Assembly (NCBI GenBank): GCA_028753945.1
Contig: JAPNXP010000014.1
Location: 4,774,001 to 4,838,000, forward strand
Origin: Hexactinellida sp. DTS-2022
Lineage: Eukaryota; Porifera; Hexactinellida
Direction: 5' to 3'
Length of the DNA: 64,000 nt
The notes beneath the pieces were generated by a model. It searched no databases, was not told the origin of the DNA, and worked only from the letters and a program-made list of their open reading frames with translations. This document shows positions 44,413 through 58,000 of this stretch, in pieces. Numbering within the stretch: the first letter of the stretch is position 1; each line of letters opens with the position of its first letter. The position numbers and the translations under genes were made by a program.

Positions 44413-45618
44413 TTAGTATTTCAAGAAGCAGTCAGTACAATTGCCACTACAAACACAAATAATATTATCTGTGTTGTCTAGTATAATACCGTATAAGAAC
44501 CTGAGGTGCCCTTTGCCTAGAGTATGCTTGAGTACTCCATCAGGTGAGAAGATACGGATTTCGTTAATTAAGCAATCAGTAATTATGAAGTTGCCTCTCT
44601 TATCTATTGTGAAGAAGAAGGCTGATGTCATTTGTTGTTCTTGTCCTGCTAACTCTATCTTCTTCAGATAAGTACCGTCTCTGTTGTAGCAGTAGATTGT
44701 ATTCTGGTTTCGAGATATAATATGGAGAGTGTCTGCGTATATAACGATGTCAGTGGGTAATTTGATTTCTCCAGAACCGAACTCTTTAACAAATTGGAGA
44801 TCTAAGTTAAATACTTGCATTCGTTGTACATTAAAATCACAGACATAGACGAATCCCGCTTCATAACACAATCCTGCTATTCCCATAAAGCATCCTGGTG
44901 CATTGCCTCTCGAGCCCGTTTTCTTAATGAACTGTCCGGCTAGACTAAACCTCAACAAACTATCTCCAGCCCTATCAGTCACAAACACTCCCTCCTGTGA
45001 CACACAAATACCATGTGGCTCTTTTAAGTGGTCAGTTCCGAATGAACGCAGATATTCTCCTTCTGTATTCAGCACTTGAATACGATTGCTACCTTGATCC
45101 GTAATGAAAACCTCATTCGTATTTCTATCGATTGATATTCCTCTGGGATTACTAAACTCTCCATTTCCTCTACCCATCTTACACCTCTCAAGAACAGGGT
45201 TTACTCTCCCCACATACTCTGGTATCAGTTCTATAAGATCAGTCTCTTCTATCGCCTTACGAATCCTACCAGAGAAACAACGAAACTCAACAAACTCCAG
45301 ATTTGCTACTGCTACCTTTTCAGCTGTTCTCAATTCAATTTCTCTATCTAACTTCTCTTTGATAGCGTCTAGGGCCTGACCTACTAAGTTGCTAACCATT
45401 GTACCCTGAATGGTATTCTTTGTTATTCTCAGCTGACTAATCGCTTCCTCCAATTCCACATTCCTATCGTGTCCCTCTTTAATCCCGGCAAGTCGGGACA
45501 GGAGGTTGTCTCTGCGTTCCTCGAGACTCCTGTACAGCTCTTCAAACGTGCGTAGTATCTCCAACTTAAGGGCTTCTAGCCTAGCGTAGATATCGAATAC
45601 TTCTCTTGCAGCGGCCAT
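44413..45618 (-). CDS. Coiled-coil NHL-repeat protein, tandem copy 2
   Basis: A complete intronless 401-residue paralogue of the protein at 33762-34967, with the same coiled coil (10-115) and NHL propeller (150-395). Differences are scattered conservative changes plus a divergent C-terminal end (ICVCSGNCTDCFLKY instead of ICIRDGDGTDCFQKY). The frame is intact and almost all changes are mild, so both copies are probably expressed proteins. The upstream hairpin is retained. Confidence 0.9.
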   Translation of the reverse strand: MAAAREVFDIYARLEALKLEILRTFEELYRSLEERRDNLLSRLAGIKEGHDRNVELEEAISQLRITKNTIQGTMVSNLVGQALDAIKEKLDREIELRTAEKVAVANLEFVEFRCFSGRIRKAIEETDLIELIPEYVGRVNPVLERCKMGRGNGEFSNPRGISIDRNTNEVFITDQGSNRIQVLNTEGEYLRSFGTDHLKEPHGICVSQEGVFVTDRAGDSLLRFSLAGQFIKKTGSRGNAPGCFMGIAGLCYEAGFVYVCDFNVQRMQVFNLDLQFVKEFGSGEIKLPTDIVIYADTLHIISRNQNTIYCYNRDGTYLKKIELAGQEQQMTSAFFFTIDKRGNFIITDCLINEIRIFSPDGVLKHTLGKGHLRFLYGIILDNTDNIICVCSGNCTDCFLKY

Positions 45619-45663
45619 TGGTTTAGGTTATTTATCTAATAATTAAGGGATGTACACAACTTT

Positions 45664-45791
45664 AGAAAAATCTAAAATTAGACCTGTGCCGACAGCATGT
45701 TCTTTGGAGGCACTATATTTTGTTGGTTGGTTGGTTGATTGATAATGTCTTCATAAGAAATGCCGTCTGCACAGGTGTAATTTTAGATTTT
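45664..45791. repeat. Imperfect hairpin upstream of NHL copy 2
   Basis: Same structure and spacing as 35013-35145. The arms begin TCTAAAATTAGACCTGTGCC and end CACAGGTGTAATTTTAGATT. Confidence 0.75.
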
Positions 45792-46150
45792 ACGTCATGT
45801 TATTATCACCAAAATGTGTCAAACCATTTCACAAAGGTGTTTCGGAATTTAAGATCCTTCCTAGTTTTGGAAGTTTATGTACATGTTGTTTTATGTTTCG
45901 ATACAGTACATAATGGATATAGTAATATTTTGGATATAGTGATAATTTGTTTTTATGTGAATGTCCAGTTTCAATTAAAAATTTTGACATTTATTTTATT
46001 TAAAAAAGAGTATATAGCTCTCTTCATACGAAAATAAATGGGTCCCGGCAATGTTTTGTTAATTAACCGCGCCACGATTTCTAGCAATAAATATCATTTA
46101 TGCAGTTAGCCAATAAAATGACTGGGTTATAGTTTTGTTAACACATTAAT

Positions 46151-47280
46151 ATGTACTTAAAATGTCTCACAAAACAAGTCATTTTAGATTTATATAATTC
46201 GGCGTTAACTGTATCAAAGCATGTTAAAATGAGGGCTTTACAAATATTTCGATCTTGTTTAATGAAACACCCAGGGGTGACACCAGGAATTCCATACGCA
46301 GATGCTAAACTAAATGTTCGTCCGCCAATTCTTTTCAAAAGACTTTGGCCAGGGTTTTAAGGCCGATCTTGGTGTAAATTTTGCACCAATATTTTTTGGA
46401 GGTACACCACGATTCGGCTTGCCCGCGGCCGCTGCCGTGTTGAGTTACACCAAGGTCTCAACCTTAAAAAAAACACTGATTTTGGCCCATAAATCAAAAA
46501 CCTGTTTCTACAAATTAAAGTGTATGGGGGCTAGTCTAAGAAAATGATTGAATTCGTTGATTTATTGTATGTTAACTATATAGTTGTCATTCTTGGTATA
46601 TAAGTTTGAGATGATAATTTAATTGCTTTGATCCAAGCATAGGCGTCGTAAATACGAGGGTTGACCCTTAGGGCTGCCCGGTAATGAAAAACTAGGGCCG
46701 TGCCAACTGCTTGAGGCCCGTAGTTCGCCCCACCTTTATATAGTGACTATTACTCGGAGTTTAACCGGAATGCGGGTAAAGTCCAGCCTGTCCAGGTGAC
46801 CGGGTGGTTTACGACGCCTATGGAGCCGAGTGCTTAGTATTTGGTTTTAACAGCATTCCGGTTGTTAAATCTGTAACTATGACCTATCATTTTCACGATT
46901 TTAATTACTATGCTATTATTAATGGCATTAATTATTCAAGTGCTTACTAATTATCGGCCAACACCTTTTATTATATACACCCAGTTCACAAAGGTGATCA
47001 TTTGATATAAAAATTATCTTGAAAGTGCCTTATAACTATTAATAAATATTATAACTCACTTTTGAAATGTGTTGTAGAATGCAAGATGATAATTTTATAT
47101 CAGTTATTGCGTTTGTTATAGTTGTTGTTACAAAGTAGTATTGAAATTTATAAAATATTTTCCTAAATTGATATAGCTCTGCTAGAGGACACAATATAAT
47201 ATGGCTGCTCAATATATGCCACAAGGATCAATTTCATAATTAATAATGCAAAGTATATTTTTAGAAAATCTCAAATAACG
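46151..47280. repeat. 3' flank block of NHL tandem unit, copy 2
   Basis: Duplicate of 35696-36600, with 46745-46985 additionally retained. Confidence 0.85.
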
Positions 47281-47291
47281 ACTCCCTAAGC

Positions 47292-47894
47292 CAGTGGTTC
47301 CCAACCTGGGATGCATGAACTCCTTGGGGGTGCACGGGACAAGGAGTGGAGTGAATATTGAGCATTTAAAAATAAAGTTTTTAAAATATAGTTATAATCT
47401 ACAAGTTAAATTATGATTACTCGACTATATTGATTTATTACTATTGTGTTCTGTAAGTACCCGACGCTTTTTCAAAGAGGGCTTGGTCCGTACTGGTCCA
47501 TTTACCACAACCTACCTTTGGGCATTCGCCCCCCACCCCGCCCCCCAATATTGGTGCACCTCATAATTTTATCCTCCCTAAAATCACCAAAATATTGTTG
47601 TCATAAATTGTTAGTAATACTCAATGATATTTGAAAATCCTCTTCACCCAAATTTTTCTCCTCGCTGCGCTCGCTCGTCTATAAATCCATGTATACTTAG
47701 ATTAACCTTGTGATATTATTAGATACTGACGCTTTTCATCCTAATGAGACTATATGGTGTTCACCCCCCATCCTGTTTTTATAATCGATGCCCTTGTCAA
47801 TAGAATCCTTCAGACTCAGGTATGTCCTGGGGGTGCACCACCAAATTTTCGGGTATCAGGGGGTTCACGAGTTAAAAAAGGTTGGGAACCACTG
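47292..47894. mobile_element. hAT-type non-autonomous element, 603 bp
   Basis: Termini CAGTGGTTCCCAACCTGGG and AAAGGTTGGGAACCACTG are flanked by the perfect 8-bp duplication CCCTAAGC (47284-47291 and 47895-47902). The paralogous site at 36597-36606 lacks the element. Confidence 0.95.
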
Positions 47895-48359
47895 CCCTAA
47901 GCGCTTTTCATTATGATTAACAAACGTTACTTTATTTTAATAAGTAGAGAATCTACAGATCCATAGTGATGACTAATTGATCAGTACAAAAAGCATTCTT
48001 CAGTCTATGCCTCTAATAAGCTATTGATTATCCTTGGTGATGAATTAGATACTAAACAGCTAAGGAAACACGATCACAATTTGAGAATTATGAAAAGTTA
48101 TTTAGATCGTTTAGATTAACTTTTGCAGCTAAAGCTATTCAGAAATAGTTTTTTTATATGTTATTGAAATACATTTCATATTTCAATTTGATATTTTTCG
48201 TAGTTTAAGGGCCTCTTTCGTAAACTAATGGTGCCAACCGTTTCGATATTGTTGAAAATATTATTTTATTTATGTAGGTTCATGAAATCGTTGTGCTTGT
48301 TTGTTTGTATTTGTATTTGTGATTATGTTTGTGTTTGTATATTTTTTGCTTTAATAGTA

Positions 48360-48516
48360 CAGTAGATGTCGGATATAAGCACACCGGTTATAAGAACATA
48401 TCGGATATAAGCACACTATGTTGGAAAACGGTTGCCATATACCCTGTATAATTTATGTCGGTTATAAGCACCTTAAGTGCAGTTCCCGACGATGTGCTTA
48501 TAACCGGCATCCACTG
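48360..48516. mobile_element. pogo/Tigger-like MITE in the third NHL unit
   Basis: It starts CAGTAGATGTCGGATATAAG and ends TAACCGGCATCCACTG, flanked by TA. It is absent from the corresponding positions of units 1 and 2. Confidence 0.88.
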
Positions 48517-48671
48517 TATAGCAATAATGCAAAATATATTACTAGGGGGATAACTAGATTATTGCACAATGATACAAATACTATAGCAAACTAAATATAA
48601 AACAAGACGTGGCATATAATGTTATTATGTTAGTATTTCTGGAAGAATTCATTAGCATTGTCACTACAAAT

Positions 48672-49350
48672 CATAGACTCCTTTAATAGAAGGACTTGTA
48701 TCTGACAATCTGGGATTGCGGAACTTGGGTCCCAAGTTCAATTTAGGTCCCATCATATCTTGGGTTGTACACATGCTAGAACCTTCATCTTGGTGTCTAA
48801 CATGGGATATTGAGGGATGAGAAATTAATTAATTACACTTTTGACCTTTTACCACGTCACCTAAAGGTCATTTTAACACAAATAGTCTTTGTAAATATGT
48901 ATATATTTCTGTGTTCAGAGTTGATTGAATCAACTACAAGACCCACGGGGTTGATTTTTGGCATGCAGGGGTATTTTGGATCTTGCTCGGACAAGTTCGA
49001 GTCTTGAACCAAAATTCACACCTACCATGGAATTATGACGTCATTGTCACCTTTCCAAAATGTGAAAATTCACCTATTAGCTTATAACTCACGCTCCATG
49101 GGAGATAGAAACGTGAAAATTTAATACAATATGTATATTAATAGCACCTACATATTTTCCACCAAAATCACAAATATGCTTGCTCATTTTCCAATCAAAA
49201 GTATTTTCTAACTATTACGTCATCATGATAATGCAAAAAAAAAAAAATTGTGTACAACCCAAGATATGATGGGTCCCAAATTGAACTTGGGACCCAAGTT
49301 CCGCAATCCCAGATTGTCAGATACTAGTCCTTCTATTAAAGGAGTCTATG
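48672..49350. mobile_element. Foldback element disrupting the third NHL copy
   Basis: Near-perfect terminal inverted repeats of about 100 bases start CATAGACTCCTTTAATAGAA, contain GATTGCGGAACTTGGGTCCC and read back at the right end. They are flanked by the perfect 8-bp duplication CTACAAAT (48664-48671 and 49351-49358). There is no coding capacity. Confidence 0.93.
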
Positions 49351-49358
49351 CTACAAAT

Positions 49359-50062
49359 ACAAATAATACTATATGTGTTGCCTAGAGTATGCTTGAGTAC
49401 TCCATCAGGTGAGAAGATACGAATTTCGTTAATTGAGCAATCAGTAATTATGAAGTTGCCTCTCTTATCTACTGTGAAGAAGAGAGCTGATGTCATCTGT
49501 TGATCTTGTGCTGCTAATTCTATCTTCTTCAGATAAGTACCGTCTCTGTTGTAGCAGTAGATTGTATTATGGTTTCGAGAAATAATATGGAGAGTGTCTG
49601 CGTGTATAACGATGTCAGTGGGTAATTTGATTTCTCCAGAACCGAACTCTTTCACAAATTGGAGATCTAAGTTAAATACTTGGACTCGTTGAACACTCAA
49701 ATCACAGACATATACGAATCCCGCTTCATAACACAATCCTGCTATTCCCGTGAAGCATCCTGGTGTAAGACCTCTCGAGCCAGTTTTCTTAATGAACTGT
49801 CCGGCTAGACTAAACCTCAACAAACATTATCTAGCCCTATCGGTCACAAAGACTCCCTCTTGTGACACACAAATACCATGTGGCTCTTCAAGTGGTCAGT
49901 TCCGAATGAACGCAGATATTCTCCTTCTGTATTCAGTACTTGAATACGAGTCGACTGTTATTATAATCAACAATGTACACTTCATTCGTATTTTCATCGA
50001 TTGATATTCCTTTAGGATTAATAAACTCTCCATTTCCTGTACCCTCATTACACTTCTTAATA
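49359..50062 (-). pseudogene. NHL-repeat protein, broken third copy
   Basis: It matches the propeller half of the two intact copies (FSLAGQFIKKTGSRG, LPTDIVIHADTLHIIS, IFSPDGVLKHTLG). The C-terminal end is cut by the foldback insertion and a short deletion. The reading frame is lost upstream of about 49823 by small indels. Similarity stops near 50062, so the coiled-coil half is missing. Confidence 0.88.
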
Positions 50063-50088
50063 TGCATTTGCAGTACAGTGCACTATCA

Positions 50089-51338
50089 ATGGCTAGTGCT
50101 GATGGCGTGGGAGATAGCTTCCTCTTCCCGCGTGGAGAGAGTGCGTAGCGATATACGAGCTAAGTTCCTTAGAGCTCACCAGGCACTGCGGGCCCGAGAG
50201 GCTGATCTGCTAGCAGAGCTGCAGAGACTAGCGGATGAGCACACGGGAATAATGCTACAAATCAAACGACTGTCGAGTTCGAAGGATGCTCTCAGGGATT
50301 CTCTTACGGACATTGAGAAGAAAAAATATTCTCGATCAGTCGCTAGCGCCTATTAATGCACGCATTGCATTGCGGCGTTAGAAATAAACCTCCAGAGAGC
50401 AAAATATAGCTACCAGAGTGTGTCATTGGAATGGGACATAGAGCTAGATAAGAAACTGAGTGTAGCAGGTGAGATACGACTTAATGCTGCGAAGGAAGGA
50501 GTACGAGACTACAAGGAGATAGGAGACCCTGTTGCGGTATTTGGGAAACACGGAGAATCGGGATTTTCTTCACCTGGCGTGTTCTGGCATCTAATGGTAT
50601 AGCTGTTAATCCTGTGGATAATTATATTTAAATTTGTGATGAAGGGAATAATCGTATACAAGTTTATAACAAATCATTTGAATTTGTATTCCAATTCAGT
50701 GATAAGGTGAATGTCCCAAATGGTATTTGTATCAAACAGAACAAGATATATGTCACACAATTTAACTCTCATTGTCTCAACATATACTCTACGGAAGGGA
50801 AATTCCTGAACTTCAGTTGGGGTTAAAGGAAAGGAGGAATTACAGTTTGAACCTCGATAGGACTTGATGTTTCCACCGACAAGAATAGAATATATATAGC
50901 TGAATTTGATAATTATAGAATTCAATGTTTGAACTTTTTAAATCTCAAATTTGACTCTTTTATTGAAGATATTCCTTATGCTGTAGATGTCAAACTGACT
51001 TCTGATGAGATTGTAGTATTGTCACACCGTAATCCCTGTGTGTCTCTGTACACATATTCTCACCAATTGATCCGTGAAATTATTCCTAGAGGTGAAGAAG
51101 GTAATGCTGTTTTGTATCCTTTTTGTTTTATTCTCGATAGTTACTCGAATATTATCATTCCTGATCTCTGGCTCATTGTGTCTGTGTCTATTCTTTTGGA
51201 GGAGAGTTGGTATACAGATTCGGGAAAGAAAGAGAGAACAGAAGAAATTACCTAGAGCCACGAGGAATAGCAATTGATGTTGAAGGGAGGATTATCGTTG
51301 CTTCTTCTAATCCCGAATATTGTATTCAAGTGTTTTGA
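50089..51338 (+). pseudogene. Decayed coiled-coil NHL gene, head-to-head with the broken copy
   Basis: The start-like ATG at 50089 is followed, after a frameshift, by a coiled coil (RVERVRSDIRAKF, LRAREADLLAELQRLADEHT). NHL strands then appear in several frames: NRIQVYNKSFEFVFQF, VPNGICIKQNKIYVTQFNSH, YAVDVKLTSDEIVVLSHRN, and finally EPRGIAIDVEGRIIVASS ending at the stop 51336-51338. Several stops and shifts (for example near 50355, 50600, 50825 and 51180) rule out a functional product. It belongs to a different NHL subfamily from the tandem copies. Confidence 0.8.
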
Positions 51339-51659
51339 ATTCTGACAAATACTCACTGTTTAACATTTCTATTCATTCACATTTCCTACTTTTATTATTT
51401 TCATATTATTTATCTTACACTATATGTAGTGACTTTACTCAATTACTATCATTGTTTGTTAAACCTCGAATTGGTTTATGTAGTATAAGTTCACATAATG
51501 GGCTATCTTATTTTCCAATTTTTAGCAACGAAATGCCAGCTCAGAGGAATATATTTTTCGTTGCTTACTAGTTACTACCTTTGAGATCCGGGCCTTTAAA
51601 TTGTTGGTAATTCTTTCTCCCTTACACATAAGTACGTACTAAGCGAGTTCCACTGTAGT

Positions 51660-51900
51660 TGTTATTCCTGGTATATAAGTTAAGAGATGATAATTTAATT
51701 GCATGGACCCAAGCATAGGCGTCGTAAATACGAGGGTTGGCCCTTTGGGCCTTCCGATAAATTAAAAACTAGGGCCATGCCAACTGTTTGTGGGCTGTAG
51801 TTCGCCCCACCTCTATACAAGTGTACTATTAACCGGAGTTTAACCGGAATTTGGGTAAAGTCCAGGTAACCGGGTGGACAGCATTCCGATTGTTAAAAAG
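51660..51900. repeat. Third copy of the NHL 3' flank repeat
   Basis: GCATAGGCGTCGTAAATACG and CCGGAGTTTAACCGGAAT match 46645-46800. The rest of 51339-52081 is AT-rich without features. Confidence 0.7.
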
Positions 51901-52081
51901 GAGATCCAGTATTTTTCATATAAATTTGGGAAATATCTTAATTGATATTCACATGAATACGTACATTCAAAACTTGTATTTTAATTAACAATTGCATCAT
52001 TTGTAACCCTCATTTTTTGATTAATTAATCGAGAATTGGTTTAAATCTCAGGGCATTTCCTGATTTCCATAATAGTGCATT

Positions 52082-55000
52082 ATGTCTGACACAACTCAGA
52101 AACTGCCTCAGACGAATAAGCGAGTTCGTTTGGACCCGCGTGTCACTCAGCTAATAGAACAGGGTGTAGCCAACAAGCATAGGAGCATATTCCTAATCGT
52201 GGGTGATAAAAGCCGCGAGTTAGTAGCACCGCTTCTACAGCTGTTGGCGCGGGCCCGTAGCGAAGCGCAAGGAATGCCGTCTCTGCTCTGGTGCTACAAA
52301 AAGGATTTAGGTTTCACAACGCATCGCAAGAAGCGAATGAAGGAGCTACAGAAGAAAATGCGGATTGGACTAATAGACCCTAAGGAGGGGGACCCGTGGG
52401 AACTGTTTATTTCCTCCACCAACATAAGATATTGCTATTATGCAGAGACACATAAGATACTCGGAAATACGTTCGGAGCCTGTGTGCTGCAGGACTTCGA
52501 AGCGCTAACTCCAAACATACTGGCTAGAACCATTGAGACGGTAAGTTGTACTTATTCGTAAATTGTAATACTTTTATACAGTAATCTCCCGTTATAACGA
52601 AGTCGGATATAACGAAATATCCCAGAGCACTAAATAATAATAATAATAATAATTAATTATTATCCGTTTATGATGAATATCGGGATATAACGAAGGAATT
52701 TACAGGTCCCAAGCACTTCGTTATAACAAGAGTTCACTGTATATGTTTATATTATTTGGTGTTAATGGTTGAAGGAATTGTTAGGGGATACTTTTCAAGT
52801 TATTCAGAATTTCTGAGTATATAATTATACGTACAGTCAGGTCTGCTTATTGTTAACAATTTTTCGTATACTTATTATTATGAAAAACTTTTATTATGAA
52901 ATGGTCCCAATTTAACATATTACTAGGGTTTGTACTTTGTAGTAATTGTCTAATTGAGTTCGCTTATTATGAAGTTTATTTATTATGAACACAATTTTTG
53001 GTCCCTTGAATGCTCATAATAATAAAATAACCTTCTGTATGTAAATTCCCCTGGCCTGAGGTATCTCATTATATTACCTTAATGACTTACTAATAATATC
53101 TGGGAAATTATGATCTAACAATGCCAAATACACTCATTTGTGTCTCATTAATGATCAGCTACAACAATGCAAATCCAATTATAAGTAATAAGAATCTTAT
53201 AGTCACGCCAACGTGCCAGTCAGGTAAACACATTCTTGTGTTACTACGTTCTAATTGATTACCAGTAAACTTAATCTTAAATCCATACGTTTAATGATAA
53301 TTGTGAGGTTGTCGACAGTTCTGTAGAATCAGGGTTGTCGTGGGAAAGGAATTGGTATTCTCTTCTTACTATAATCCTGAATATATTCGTATTTTGATCT
53401 TGTGTTATTTGACTATTTATTTATTATTTACATACCTTTCCCACAGATTTATTGACTTAGTGATAACTTATATGGGAAACATTGGTCAATAAGAGTTTAT
53501 TATATTCTGTAGATGTTAATGTTGAAGTGTGAGTCTGAAACTGCGTACGAAATGTGCAAGAAGGTATTATTGCAATTAATGACCTGAACAAATTTCAGAT
53601 TTCAGATTTCACTGTTTATTCGCGAATGCACCAAATTCGTACTTACACTGCTACCCTTTTATTAACATCAATTATATACAATTCAAAATCTACATAAAAT
53701 CTACCAAATTATAGTTTTTGCTCCCAGTTGTCTAATTTTAAGAAAGGGAGTCTCGTTCTATTTAACTCTACATTTCATCAATTGACAGTTACACACATTG
53801 TTCAATAAATTAGGAATGCACACAGAATACAAGCAGCAAGAAATAAGTTAGAAACAACATAAGCCATAAATATCTACCCATTGATAACAATAAAAAAAGA
53901 AAATCCCAGCACAACACGGCTAACTCGCTACGCTTTTAGAACGCCTGCAATGCGAATACATTCTTGCTATCCACAATAACGAACTGTTGCCTCCTACCAA
54001 GTACGATCCCCTTAGGCGCTACAAACTCCCCTACATCGTGTCCCGTACCGTCCCCTATCTCTCTAAGGTACGTCCCTGTTATCGAGCTGTATAGGTTGAC
54101 GCAGTGCTGCTCCCTGTCTACTATAATTATGTTGTTGAAGATGTCAAAGCAGAAACCGAACGGTTCGCGTAGGTGTTGGTTATCAATCAGTGTCCGCAGA
54201 ATAGTTCCGTTCATGTCGAATACCTGAACCGCGAAATCTGCGAAAGCTAACAAAAGGTATACTTTCCCTTCGAAAACTTTAACACTCATTACTTTAGTTC
54301 GATACTCCAAGTCTAAATCTTCTGAGTTATTCCCTATTGTGTTAAGGTAAATAGGGGACCCACTGATTGCATCCAAATCTTCATCAAACACATGTAGTCT
54401 ATGTGTATACATTCCACACCCGTATATACGGATCTCAGGCTCGTACTCACTGTCCACGAATGGATAGTATATAGGATCTGCTGTTTCTTTTAGCTGCACA
54501 ATATTACCGTAGGTTTTATCCATCTTGACAATACTAGTCTGGTCTTTATCATTAGGTGAATCCATGCACGTAATGTACAGATACTGATCATACAGGTATA
54601 TACCGAATGGAGATAGCATTTCTCCATTGCCCGAGAGCGTATCTACATACTCACCATAGTCATCGAATACCTGTACTCTGTCTGTATAGTCCCCTGAGTC
54701 CACAATGTAGAGGTAGTTACTGACGGGGTCTATTGCTATGGATCGAGGCGTCTCTATCTCATAGTCTTCTTGTCCCCGGGTGACCTTGGACCAGTAGGGC
54801 TGTGTGTACTTCTCGTGATCTTCCGTGACACAGAATTGTATTAGGAACTGGTCTGTTGAGTCCAAGTCGCAATTTACTTTTGTGATGTTGACGAGTGTTA
54901 GGTTTTTGTTATACTTCTCAATCTCTTTGTCAGTTAACTTGAGACTACTCTCCTTCTTCATAGTGGCCTTAGACTCTAGTAGTTTCATTATCTTATCGTA

Positions 55001-58000
55001 GTGCTTCTTAATATTATCAAGCGCTTGGTCTCGCTCTAGTTCTAGCTTCATTATGATCACACGCTCCCGATCCTCAATGCGTTTGTAGAGCTCATGGAAG
55101 TTACCCGCCACGTCGCGAATCGTCTCTTCGTACTCGTATTTGATTAGTTTCTCCATCCATTCATACCGCTCTGTGTGAGCCATCAGTTCGGAGGGGATTG
55201 AGTCCTCGCTGGAGTTTATGGTAACCCCGGGTAGATTCAATTCTGGGAAGTTTAATGTAGCCAGTTTGTACTGTGAGGGCTAATTGCTTTCTATATAATA
55301 GTTTTATTGAAAATTTAAGTTTTATTATATAGCAGTGGTACATTCACAGGACATTTATATTAACTCCTTATCTAATTTCTACTGTTAAGCACATTATATA
55401 CAGTAAGACTTCGTTAGTACGAACACCAGGGGACCATTATAATGTGTTCTACTTATCCGGAATTCGTATTAACCGGTGTCAAGCCTAATATTGGTTCATA
55501 ACAGAGAGCAATTTACCTATCAGTACTAAGTAGACAGGAATTTATAATAGTATTCCAATTGTGGTGATACCAATCGCTGGTCTCATAGGTGGTATTATAG
55601 AATCTGTTTGTTATATCCGAATTGGTTATAACGGGAGTTTACTGTATGTTAATTTGTTATTATACATAATCGCATTGAGTATCCCTGGTCCCCTAGGTAG
55701 CGGGCGGCGGCCTGGTTCTTATCCTGCTCAGAACTCTGCAGTCCCTGAAGCAGCTATACACTCTAACCATGGATGTGCACGCCAGATACCGTACAGAGAG
55801 TCACCAGGATGTAGTGGGCAGGTTTAACGAGAGGTTCCTACTCTCCCTCACGGCCTGTGGCGCCTTCCTAGCTCTAGACGATACGTACCACGTGCTGCCG
55901 CTCTCCTCCAAGTCTCTCAAGAAACAGACAGCAGACACTGTTGTTGTTGATACGAGTGAAGAACTGACAAAGTTAAAGGTACATAATTAATATAGATTCT
56001 GCTCCGATTAATTGGGTAACTTTGCTCTGAAGATAGTTTGAACCAATTAACCGGGTAGCCAAAATAACCGAAAATATTGCAAGCCAAACTAATTCCGTTC
56101 CGTAAATCCTGTGAAAGTCTACTGTATACCTCCTGTACTTCATGCTCTAACATACATATACAGAAGTTATGTGAACAACTTTTCGCCTGCTTAATATGGA
56201 CGAACTTTTTCCCCAATTTAATGACTTAATAGGGGTTGTATTAAGTTGAGTTCGCTTATTGTAAAGTCTCTGAATTATGAACACGAATTTTGGTCCTTGA
56301 ATGTTCATAATAGAAGTACCTGACTCCAAATTCTATAATACCATTACCCACACTACACTGGTATCCCCTTAGGACTCCCTCTCTGACACGAGACCTCTCA
56401 TCGACGTGCTCAAGTGCTGCTGTACGCTGGACCAGTCCCGGACGCTCCTCAAGCTGGCAGACTCCATCTCCGACAAGACGCTACGCGCTACTCTCGCTAT
56501 CACGGCAGCCAGGGGCCGGGGCAAGTCCGCATGCATGGGACTAGCGCTAGCTATGGCCATTGCGTTCGGGTACGTTTCTGCTATTATTCAGTATCATATT
56601 GTTCGAATACCGTATTTCCTGAATTAGCGCCGTATTATTTATCCAATTTCCTTATGAAAACAGCTGTGAAATCAATTTTTCGGAATATCTGCCACAAATA
56701 TTACTTTAGACATGCCCAATTTTACACCCAGTTATATGTACTAACATAGTAGTTCGTTATGCAGGCTAAAATCTATTATACAACTAGACACTTCGCACTT
56801 TTATCGAGAAGGGATGGATATTATCTTGGTTACCAATTAGGTACGGAGCTATTTTCGTGACCTCGCCCTCTCCAGAGAACCTGCGGACTCTTTTCGAGTT
56901 CCTATTCAGAGGTCTGGACGCCCTAGCCTACGAGGAGCACACTGACTACGAAGTGCTACGCTCCACCAACCCAGAGTTCAAAGGCGCTGTCACTCGTCTC
57001 AACGTGTTTAGAGAACACAGACAGATCGTACAGTACATCCACCCTAAGGATTCCCATTACCTCGCCCACGCAGAGCTCTTGGTTATAGACGAGGCGGCAG
57101 CTATTCCCCTGCCTATGGTCAGGAAACTAATGGGACCCTATCTGATATTCATGGCTTCTACAGTTAATGGGTTAGTGTAATCTAATTGTACATATTTGAA
57201 TAGTGTGTGTATACAGTAGCTCGCTAATACGAAAGGGGCGTCGAACTTGTTCGTATTATCCGGAGTCATAGTCACCTTCGAATTTGATATAATAAGAACT
57301 TTGTTATAACTTATAACGTACCTACTAAAAGGTGTAGTATGTATTTATATGTAGAGTAAACTCGGTTAGTACTTAATTTCACTCGGAAAATTCGTATTTC
57401 TTTCCAGTTCCAAGGGGCACGTTATATCCGAGTGTACTTATTACAAGTACAACAGAATCTCTTTAAATCCCACCATACACGATGCAACTTTTGCACGCAA
57501 CAAAGTTGCATGCAACAAGGCAACATACACAGGTGCAACAATTTTGCAAGCAATATTTATTTTAGAGCAACAATTTTGCATGGAAATTACTTTTTAGTAA
57601 ATTAAATAGGTACACTAGAAAATCATGAACATGAGAATTCTTCAATTGTTTTGAGGAGGTAAAGAATGCAAACGAAATAATCTGAAAAATAGTACTGAAT
57701 TTCCATATTTTCTTGCACAATGTTGCAAGAAAATTGAATATGTTCAATTTCCATGCAACAATTAACATACACGGTCCAACTTTGTTGCATCGTGTATGGT
57801 GGGCTTAATACGACATCAGGAGATCGTCAAATAGTGTTCGCCTTATCTGGAATTCGTATTAACCAATATCATGTATTGAAAGGGCTTTGAAGTGGACTGA
57901 AATAATAGTATTAACCGTGTCGGTACTAACGAGGTTCTACTGTATATTAATTTTATACATTACTACGAGTCTGCGAACTGAGCTAGAACTTACTAACCTG

